In this document: one piece after another, positions 58,247-64,000 of the stretch
Layout: each line of letters begins with the position of its first letter
Numbering within the stretch: the first letter of the stretch is position 1
DNA from: Collinsella stercoris DSM 13279
GTDB taxonomy: Bacteria > Actinomycetota > Coriobacteriia > Coriobacteriales > Coriobacteriaceae
NCBI RefSeq assembly: GCF_020735465.1
Contig: NZ_CP085935.1
Coordinates: forward strand, 2,294,001-2,358,000
Direction: 5' to 3'
DNA length: 64,000 nt
Position numbers and translations under genes: made by a program
The notes under the pieces: generated by a model
What the model was told of the DNA's origin: nothing
The model's input: only the letters and a program-made list of their open reading frames with translations
Database searches by the model: none

Positions 58247-59077
58247 GTGCAGATCGTCAAGGTGTTCAACAACAACGCTGTCGCATCAATAACCGACGAT
58301 GGCCAAGATGTTATCCTCACTGGTGCCGGCATTGGATTCCAAAAACATACGGGCGATGCGGTGGAGGAGAATGCGATTGAGAAGCGCTACTACTTCCATG
58401 ATGGAGAGAGCGATTCGATTTATGGGCTCTTTGCTCACACTCCTGTCGAGTTCTTTAATATTTCTAAGTCGATTATGGATGAGGCTGAGAAGCGGCTCCA
58501 CATTGTTCTCAAAGATCAGGTGCTTATTGCGTTAACGGACCATATTGTTTTTGCCGTTGAGCGCGCTCGGAACGGTGAAGGCTTTTCAAATCTGATGTTC
58601 TCTGAGGTGCGCGGTTTGTATCGAAGGGAGTATGAGATTGGCCTATGGGGCATTCACTTGGTTGAGGAGGCTTTGGGTATTCGCCTGCCAGAGGACGAGG
58701 CGTCTTTTATCGCCCTGCATATTCTGAACGGTCAGTCTGATCTTTCTGCGACTGCGGTGCTTGATACCATTCACTTGGTGAGCGGATGTATCCAAGTAAT
58801 TGAGGAGCTGTATGGGATTACGTTTGATAGTGATGAGCTTAGTTACATACGTTTGACGACTCATCTGAAGTTCCTTGCACAGCGCATTTTTAGTGGCACG
58901 ACAGATGAAGATGGTTTTTTCGACCAGCAGATGTTTGACCTGCTATGTGAGCGCAATCCTCTCGCACATGAGTGTGCAAGAAAGATAAGCGCTTTTCTCA
59001 AGTCCGATTTTTTGTATTCCCTGTCAGATAGGGAGGAGTTTTATCTGATGATCCATGTCTTAAAAACGATTGGATAG
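58247..59077 (+). CDS. licT: BglG/LicT-family transcriptional antiterminator
   Basis: 276-residue RNA-binding antiterminator. A GTG start at 58247 with TTGGAGG upstream gives the canonical CAT domain beginning VQIVKVFNNNAVASITDDG. Two PRD domains follow, and all four regulatory histidines are kept: TDHIVFAVERA, FIALHILNGQ, TTHLKFLAQRI and YLMIHVLKTIG. PTS-dependent phosphorylation of these sets activity according to sugar supply. The RAT elements before this gene and before the PTS gene are the obvious targets, giving self-reinforcing control of the phospho-alpha-glucoside operon. Confidence 0.94.
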   Translation: MQIVKVFNNNAVASITDDGQDVILTGAGIGFQKHTGDAVEENAIEKRYYFHDGESDSIYGLFAHTPVEFFNISKSIMDEAEKRLHIVLKDQVLIALTDHIVFAVERARNGEGFSNLMFSEVRGLYRREYEIGLWGIHLVEEALGIRLPEDEASFIALHILNGQSDLSATAVLDTIHLVSGCIQVIEELYGITFDSDELSYIRLTTHLKFLAQRIFSGTTDEDGFFDQQMFDLLCERNPLAHECARKISAFLKSDFLYSLSDREEFYLMIHVLKTIG

Positions 59078-59093
59078 AAGAACCAGCTGACAC

Positions 59094-59203
59094 AAGGGAT
59101 TGTTACTTTTGGTAGGCAAGACCCGAAAGTCGCTTGGAATTCGTGATGCCGCTGCAAATGTGCCTGCAAACGCATCATTGGTTTCGGCGCTTTCGGGTCT
59201 TAT
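59094..59203 (+). promoter_or_regulatory. Second RAT element and terminator before the PTS gene
   Basis: AAGGGATTGTTACT to AGGCAAGACC (59094-59123) repeats the RAT seen at 58158. AAGACCCGAAAG (59118-59129) pairs with CTTTCGGGTCTT (59190-59201) to form the competing terminator with a long 60-nt loop and only a weak T-run (TATCTATATA). Confidence 0.88.
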
Positions 59204-59274
59204 CTATATAGGCACAGAACATGTACTGAACAGTTTTGGTGGCGCGTGCCACCTTTGCAGGAAAGGAGATGGGC

Positions 59275-60870
59275 ATGAAGGACAAAATCGTCGGAGCAAT
59301 GCAGCAGTTTTCCAAAGCTATTGTCGTCCCCGTTTTGTATCTTCCGGCCATTGGCCTGATCATGGTCGTGTGTAACTTTGTTACGAATGCGAACATTGTC
59401 GCCGCGGTTCCGTTTCTCGGTAACGAGGTGATTCAAACAGTATTCAGCATGGCATACACGGGATTGAATTCTATTTTCACGAATCTCGGTCCTATTTTTG
59501 CAATTGGTGTTGCTTTTGGCTTGGCAAAAAAGAAGAAGGAGCACGCCGCTCTTATTGCATTCATGTGTCTCTATATCTTCTGCGCTTCACAGAGTGCGTT
59601 TTTGACTCTAACTGGTCAGTTGCACGAAGCGACGGGCAACGGCCAGAACATGATGCTTGGCTTCCAAATCGTTGATATGGGCGTGTTTCTGGGCATTATT
59701 ATTGGCGTGTTGGTTGGCGTGCTGCACAACAAGTATTGTGAAAAAGATTTGGGTGAGGTCTTCTCTGTATACGGAGGTACGCGCTTCGTCTTCCTGCTGT
59801 GCATTCCGCTGATGATGACCCTCGCCGTGCTCTTTGCGTTCGTGTGGCCTCCTATTCAAAGTGGAATTGCTGCCATTGCGACCTTCATTTCTACGTCGGG
59901 TGGCTTGGGTTACTTCACCTTTGGATTCCTTGAGCGCTTGCTCGTTCCTACGGGCTTGCATCATCTTCTTGGTAGTGCAATCTGGTACACCGATCTTGGC
60001 GGTGTTGCCGAGGTCGCTGGTGAGACCTACGCGGGTGCTTGGCCTATTGCTCTTGCGGAGCTCGGCGATCCCGAAACTGTCAAACTTTCGCTTACGACTA
60101 TTTTCAACAATGTGACACTTGCAAAGGTGTTTGGTCTGACTGGCGCGGGCCTGGCCATGCTCTCTTGTGCCAAGCCGGAGCTTCGCAAGAAGGCAAAGGC
60201 CATTTACATCCCTGCAATCCTGACTTCATGTCTCGCCGCCATTACCGAGCCCATCGAGTTCACGTTCCTTTTTGTGAGCCCAATTTTGTTTGTTATTCAC
60301 TCGCTGCTAACGGGCATCTTTTTCTTCCTGCTCTACTTCTTCCAGATTACCTGCTGCACAGCCGGTGGCATTTTTGAGACGCTGCTTTATAACGTGCCTG
60401 CGGGTATAGAAAAGACTGGCTGGCCTTTCTTTATCCTGCTCGGTTTGGTTCAGCTCGTTGTGTACTTCATTGTATTCCGTTGGTTCATTTTGAAATTCGA
60501 TGTCAAGATTCCCGGACGCGATGATTCTGATGATGTCAAGCTGGTAACTAAAAAGGACTATGAGGCGGCGAAGAGTACGAATGCTGCTCAAGTTGTGGCC
60601 TCATCTTCGACCGACAATGCCTTGGGTATGCAGATTTACGCTGCGGTCGGTGGTATCCAGAACATCAAGTCTATTGATAACTGCTTCACGCGCCTTCGCA
60701 TCGTTGTTAATGATCTTGACGCCGTTGATGAGGCGGCATTGAAGCTGACGGGATCGCGTGGTTTGGTGAAACGCGGCAAGGAGATACAGGTCGTATACGG
60801 CACGAATGTAAGCAAATTCCGAAAGGCGCTTGAAGACTACATGGAGGCCGAGGGGCTGCAGATCGCTTAG
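59275..60870 (+). CDS. PTS alpha-glucoside EIICB (glucose/maltose family)
   Basis: 531-residue sugar permease. The ATG at 59275 (MKDKIVGAMQQFSKAIVVPVLYLP) has AAAGGAG upstream. The EIIC domain (1-430) has about ten helices and the family blocks GVAFGLAKKKKEHAAL, FLERLLVPTGLHHLL and AITEPIEFTFLFVSP. The C-terminal EIIB domain carries the phosphorylated Cys in IDNCFTRLRI. There is no fused EIIA, so a glucose-type EIIA from elsewhere is needed. With the GH4 enzyme downstream the likely substrates are maltose or related alpha-glucosides, as in AglA/MalP systems. Confidence 0.92.
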   Translation: MKDKIVGAMQQFSKAIVVPVLYLPAIGLIMVVCNFVTNANIVAAVPFLGNEVIQTVFSMAYTGLNSIFTNLGPIFAIGVAFGLAKKKKEHAALIAFMCLYIFCASQSAFLTLTGQLHEATGNGQNMMLGFQIVDMGVFLGIIIGVLVGVLHNKYCEKDLGEVFSVYGGTRFVFLLCIPLMMTLAVLFAFVWPPIQSGIAAIATFISTSGGLGYFTFGFLERLLVPTGLHHLLGSAIWYTDLGGVAEVAGETYAGAWPIALAELGDPETVKLSLTTIFNNVTLAKVFGLTGAGLAMLSCAKPELRKKAKAIYIPAILTSCLAAITEPIEFTFLFVSPILFVIHSLLTGIFFFLLYFFQITCCTAGGIFETLLYNVPAGIEKTGWPFFILLGLVQLVVYFIVFRWFILKFDVKIPGRDDSDDVKLVTKKDYEAAKSTNAAQVVASSSTDNALGMQIYAAVGGIQNIKSIDNCFTRLRIVVNDLDAVDEAALKLTGSRGLVKRGKEIQVVYGTNVSKFRKALEDYMEAEGLQIA

Positions 60871-60906
60871 TGCTTCAACTTCGAACATATTGAAAGGAAC
60901 AGACCT

Positions 60907-62229
60907 ATGGAGCCGAAAATTATTACCATTGCCGGTGGCGGTAGCACGTATACACCCGGTGTCGTGAAGGCCATCCTGTCCAAAAAAGACACTTTTCCTG
61001 TAAAGGAAATTCGCGCTTACGATATCGACGCAGGGCGTCAAGACGATGTTGCGATTATTGTTCGTGAAGTGGTAAAGGCCAACTGCCCCGAATGTGTCTT
61101 TACGACCACCACGGATCCCGAAGTCGCATTTAGGGATACTGATTTTGTATTTGCCCAGATTCGTGTCGGAAAGTACGCAATGCGCGAGCAGGATGAAAAG
61201 ATTCCGCTTCGCCATGGGGCAGTAGGCCAGGAGACTTGTGGATGCGGTGGTCTTGCATACGGCATGCGAACGATATTTCCGATGGTGGAAATATTGGATA
61301 TGGTCGAAAAGTATGCCAACCCCAATCACTGGATTCTAAACTATTCAAATCCTGCCGCCATCGTTGCCCTCGCTTTGAAGAAGTTGCGTCCCAACGCTCG
61401 TATTATCAATATTTGCGATATGCCCGTTGCGATTATGAATGGTATGGCAGATATTCTGCACTGCGATCCCCACGATATCGTTCCCGATTACTTTGGGTTG
61501 AATCATTTCGGTTGGTTTACGGATATTTGGGTAAATGGCGAGAGTCGATTCGATGAATTGAAGAAGCACGTTTTGGAGCATGGCTATCTTTGCGACGTGC
61601 CCGATGAGCAGCATTGGGAGCCCTCGTGGGTTCATACGTACGGCAACGCTAAAACCATTATGCAGCGCTTTGGCGACTACCTGCCGAACACTTACTTGCA
61701 GTATTACCTGCTTAGCCAGGATATTGTCGATGAATCCAATCCGGATCATACGCGAGCAAATGAGGTTATGGAGGGACGAGAGAAGACGCTATTCGATGCT
61801 ATCGCTCGGTATAAGGAGACTGGTAGCTACGATGACGGTATGTTTGTCGTGGGAGCCCATGGAACGTTTATCGTTGACCTTGCTGAGTCTTTGTGTCGCG
61901 AAAACGGGGGACGTTATCTGCTTATCGTGAAGAACGAGGGCGCAGTCGCTGATCTCCCTGATGACGCAATGGTTGAGATTCCATGTTATGTGTCGCCTCG
62001 TGGTGTGGAGAAGGTGAGCGTTGGCCACATTCCGACGTTCTATAAGGGCATGATCGAGCAGCAGTATGCATCTGAAAAATGCCTGGTAGAGGGTGCGATT
62101 GAGGGGTCATATCAGAAAGTTCTCATGGCATTCTCTCTCAACAAGACTGTTAAGTCCTCAACTCAGGCTCAGGCTATTCTTGATGAGATGATTGATGCGA
62201 ACAAGGGTTATTGGCCTGAACTTGCCTAG
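60907..62229 (+). CDS. GH4 6-phospho-alpha-glucosidase (NAD+/Mn2+ dependent)
   Basis: 440-residue glycosidase family 4 enzyme hydrolysing the phosphorylated disaccharide delivered by the PTS. The Rossmann NAD site opens the protein (IAGGGSTYTPGVV). Metal and catalytic motifs are NICDMPVAI (Cys ligand) and GLNHFGWFTD (His ligand), the form typical of 6-phospho-alpha-glucosidases such as GlvA/MalH rather than of beta-specific enzymes. TTGAAAGGAACAGACC precedes the ATG. It ends the operon before a strong terminator. Confidence 0.92.
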   Translation: MEPKIITIAGGGSTYTPGVVKAILSKKDTFPVKEIRAYDIDAGRQDDVAIIVREVVKANCPECVFTTTTDPEVAFRDTDFVFAQIRVGKYAMREQDEKIPLRHGAVGQETCGCGGLAYGMRTIFPMVEILDMVEKYANPNHWILNYSNPAAIVALALKKLRPNARIINICDMPVAIMNGMADILHCDPHDIVPDYFGLNHFGWFTDIWVNGESRFDELKKHVLEHGYLCDVPDEQHWEPSWVHTYGNAKTIMQRFGDYLPNTYLQYYLLSQDIVDESNPDHTRANEVMEGREKTLFDAIARYKETGSYDDGMFVVGAHGTFIVDLAESLCRENGGRYLLIVKNEGAVADLPDDAMVEIPCYVSPRGVEKVSVGHIPTFYKGMIEQQYASEKCLVEGAIEGSYQKVLMAFSLNKTVKSSTQAQAILDEMIDANKGYWPELA

Positions 62230-62321
62230 TTGCTGCGCATGGGAAATTGCACGGGTGTGGGCCTGATCGATATCGCAGCATTTAAAGCGCGTGATTAGGT
62301 AGGCCGCGATGGCCGGAGCTC

Positions 62322-62361
62322 AATGAGGCCGGGAGGGCAGTGCCCCTCCGGCCTCATTTCT
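62322..62361 (+). terminator. Terminator of the alpha-glucoside operon
   Basis: AATGAGGCCG (62322-62331) pairs with CGGCCTCATT (62349-62358), and the inner GAGGG / CCCTC extends the stem past one bulge; TCTT follows. Confidence 0.85.
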
Positions 62362-62628
62362 TATGACGAGTACAGCCAGCTTGTGGTACGGAGGACTTTT
62401 TTGCGGCATTTGGGGTGGAGTATTTCTTCGACGATTTTTATTTGATGCCAAGGTGGGGTGACTGTAAACGATTTGTTGCAGTGAAAAGCGTGCCTGTCGG
62501 GTAATAACGGACTTGTGCGTGAAGAAACTGCAGGTAGCTTGGTTGATACTTCTATGGTGTATCCGGGGGGGGGGTGACGCTTTCACTGCAACAAATCAAT
62601 CCGTCTTTCGTCACGACCTTGCGATAGG
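62362..62628. repeat. Intergenic element: about 20-bp inverted repeats flanking a G10 tract
   Basis: GATTTGTTGCAGTGAAA (from 62470) and its reverse complement TTTCACTGCAACAAATC (ending 62597) extend a few bases further with one extra A, separated by about 85 bp. Just inside the right copy is a run of ten G (62565-62574). No gene is evident in 62230-62628 apart from the terminator. It could be a MITE-like remnant, a large hairpin or a slippage-prone switch. Confidence 0.55.
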
Positions 62629-62721
62629 ATGATTCGAGTGCTTGGGTGCCCCAGAAGCGGCGTTGGATGGGAGCCTGGGAGCATGGTGAATCGCTGCGGG
62701 CGGGCGGTATGGATGCAAGAG

Positions 62722-63266
62722 ATGCGGGTGACGCGCCAAGGGTTTTTGGCCGGCGCGGCGAGCTTGGCTTTCTTACCTGCCATGCGAATGCTCACTGGAT
62801 GCTCGGACGTGCAAGTGATTGACTCGTATTTGGAGCGTCATGCGGTTTCGCTTCATCTTGATTGGGAAGACGGTGCGTTTCCGCTTGAGAACATGGACAA
62901 GTATCGAGTTCTTCTTGCTGGCGAAAGCCATGGGTTTGCAAAGAACTACGAGGCCAAACGAGCTCTTGTGACTTCACTGCATGAGCAAATGGGCATGAGC
63001 CACGTTCTTTTGGAGTGCGGTGTGGGGGCGGGCATGCTCCTTGATCGGTACCTTGAGACGGGTGACGAGGACGTGCTCGATGTCTTTGTGCAATAGGCGC
63101 AGGGAACGGCAGCAGGTTGCCGGGAGGAAATTGACTTTTGGCATTGGCTGCGTGAGTACAACCTTGGTCTTTAGGAGTCGCGCCGCATCCATGTTCACGG
63201 CGTGGATATTGACCATCAGACATACCTTGCGTTGTGGGCGCTTCGGCATATAGTGACGCTGGACGC
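62722..63266 (+). pseudogene. Erythromycin-esterase-like lipoprotein, decayed and truncated by an IS
   Basis: The reading frame begins with a signal peptide and lipobox (FLPAMRMLTGC) and continues into an erythromycin-esterase-like domain: VLLAGESHGFAKNYEAKRAL, then LLECGVGAGMLLDRYLETG. It stops at TAG 63094-63096. The same frame resumes recognisably (EEIDFWHWLREYNLGL), meets a second TAG at 63172-63174, and resumes again (HVHGVDIDHQTYLALWALRHIV). Sequence homology ends near 63266, where the IS21-type terminal repeats begin. Two in-frame stops plus loss of the C-terminal half make it non-functional. The family includes Ere enzymes and broader succinoglycan-type hydrolases; antibiotic relevance is not implied. 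Confidence 0.82.
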
Positions 63267-63345
63267 TGTTAGCGTCGGAAAATATTAGCCAAGTATAGTC
63301 GGCCGAGATTGACCAATCCCAGCCGACCCATTCTAGCCAACACGC
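63267..63345. mobile_element. IS21-family terminus with three 24-bp-period repeats
   Basis: The end starts with TGTTAGCG (63267). Three 19-bp repeats follow at exact 24-bp spacing: GTCGGAAAATATTAGCCAA (63274), GTCGGCCGAGATTGACCAA (63298) and GCCGACCCATTCTAGCCAA (63322). Multiple terminal repeats of this sort are transposase-binding sites of IS21-family elements. The element continues right with istB and off the window, so only the istB-side end is visible. Confidence 0.82.
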
Positions 63346-63373
63346 CCGCATCTATGACTTTCCTATCGCTTTC

Positions 63374-64000
63374 CTACATCCCCTCGGGCTGGATCCCCCT
63401 CACCTTCACCGCCTGGGGGACGGCCTCCACCGAGTACGTGTCGAGCCCCCTGCCGCGGTAGCTCGGGCCCCGCATCACGAACACCGACGCCTTGTCGAAC
63501 AGCCTGTCGAGGGCGCAGAGGAGCGTGTCGTCGCCCGTGAAGAACTCGTCCCACCCGCTCGGTGCGATGTTGCTCGTGAGGACCATCGCGTTCGGTCCCT
63601 CCTTCTCGTAGCGCCTGTCGACGACGTCGAAGAACAGGTCGGTGCACGGCCTGTCGTAGACGCATCTTCCCACCTCGTCCACGATGAGGCACGACGGCTT
63701 GACGAGCGAGGAGACGACCCGCGAGGTGTTTCCCCGCTGGACGGCCTTCTGGAACCTGTCCCTGAGCTCGGTCGCCTTGATGTAGTAGGTCTTGAGCCCC
63801 CGCATGCAGCACTCGCGCCCGTAGGCCTGCGCGAGGTGCGTCTTCCCTATGCCGCCGGGCCCGACGAAGGCGACGTTGCGGTGCGCGTAGAGGTCGGCCA
63901 GCGACGGGAGCTTGCCCAGCGCGGCCGCGTCCCGGCCCTGGATCCTGGAGAAATCGAAACCCTCGAAGGTCTTGGGCTCGCGCCTGGGCAGCCTGCTCAG
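63374..64000 (-). CDS. istB: IS21-family helper ATPase IstB, truncated at the window edge
   Basis: 209 codons are visible on the minus strand; the start lies beyond base 64000. Walker A is FVGPGGIGKTHLAQA near the window end and Walker B is CLIVDEVGR; a KGPNAMVLTSN-like sensor motif follows (GPNAMVLTSNIAPSGW). IstB assists the IstA transposase in target selection. An internal ATG at 63805 is not the start, because homology continues upstream through the P-loop. The first visible segment, FEGFDFS, matches the family N-terminus. istA should lie just right of the window. Confidence 0.9.
   Translation of the reverse strand: MSRLPRREPKTFEGFDFSRIQGRDAAALGKLPSLADLYAHRNVAFVGPGGIGKTHLAQAYGRECCMRGLKTYYIKATELRDRFQKAVQRGNTSRVVSSLVKPSCLIVDEVGRCVYDRPCTDLFFDVVDRRYEKEGPNAMVLTSNIAPSGWDEFFTGDDTLLCALDRLFDKASVFVMRGPSYRGRGLDTYSVEAVPQAVKVRGIQPEGM

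Noticed and set aside
63094..63174. Possible TAG recoding in the esterase-like gene, since both internal stops are TAG
   Set aside because: No pyrrolysine-type genes are in view, other genes in the window use TAG as a normal stop (for example asnB and murE), and the gene is also cut by an IS, so decay is simpler.
63267..63345. CRISPR-like repeats
   Set aside because: Three imperfect 19-bp units with 5-bp gaps next to istB are IS21 terminal repeats; there are no spacers of CRISPR length and no cas genes.

Overview
The window is GC-rich, tightly packed bacterial chromosome. Its gene set is an Ech-type [NiFe] hydrogenase, an Nramp-related magnesium transporter, QueT, an LPXTG-anchored host-glycan hydrolase, several PTS systems and rubrerythrin. 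This combination points to an anaerobic, gut-associated actinobacterium of class Coriobacteriia, most likely Collinsella or a close relative. That assignment is inferred from gene content and style; no 16S gene is present. Most genes read left to right. The minus strand carries mainly accessory genes: toxin-antitoxin-like cassettes, a Schlafen/AlbA-type regulator, an acyltransferase, lemA and an insertion sequence.

Layout. 1-3.9 kb: 3' part of an ech operon (echB partial, then C, D, E, F). 4-14.4 kb: asnB, murE, a 1,700-residue GH84 surface enzyme and a DUF362 ferredoxin protein. 14.5-15.9 kb: a minus-strand XRE/DUF3990 pair with a palindromic operator. 16-23.4 kb: hemolysin III, a CNNM/CorC protein, a small HxxEH protein, YtxH and PRC-barrel proteins, and two tandem polysaccharide-deacetylase paralogues, one apparently catalytically dead. 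23.5-30.8 kb: an AlbA_2 regulator with a striking repeat operator, then a sugar catabolic operon (SIS isomerase, NanE, MalY-type C-S lyase, mannose-family PTS IIB/IIC/IID) followed by an RpiR regulator. Its codon use is less GC-biased than the flanks. 31-34.4 kb: a PRC/MgtE_N/CBS membrane protein and an NRMT transporter behind a possible M-box leader. 34.5-41.7 kb: a vapBC-like pair, OatA-type acyltransferase, lemA, tetR, tRNA-Ser, a tadA-glycerate kinase fusion and a relBE-like pair.

41.9-52.7 kb: SRP RNA, a heterodimeric ABC exporter, an intergenic inverted-repeat element, an UMF1-type transporter, queT, a glycosyltransferase, a LytS/LytTR two-component system, a YfcE-like phosphoesterase and tRNA-Asp. 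52.9-58 kb: Rrf2 regulator, a MutY-like glycosylase with a Gly-rich insertion, rubrerythrin, rmuC and nth. 58-62.3 kb: a LicT-type antiterminator, an alpha-glucoside PTS EIICB and a GH4 phospho-alpha-glucosidase. Matching RAT/terminator elements precede both the antiterminator and the PTS gene. 62.4-64 kb: an inverted repeat with a G10 tract, an erythromycin-esterase-like pseudogene, and an IS21-family element (three 24-bp-period terminal repeats plus istB) that runs off the window.

How the genes fit together. The hydrogenase and rubrerythrin fit an anaerobic, H2-evolving, oxygen-sensitive life. The GH84 enzyme, the two PTS loci and GH4 fit use of host or dietary glycans. murE, the deacetylases and the OatA-like acyltransferase build or modify the envelope. 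Four accessory loci (DUF3990/XRE, AlbA_2 regulator, vapBC, relBE) each have a long inverted repeat directly upstream, which suggests autoregulation.
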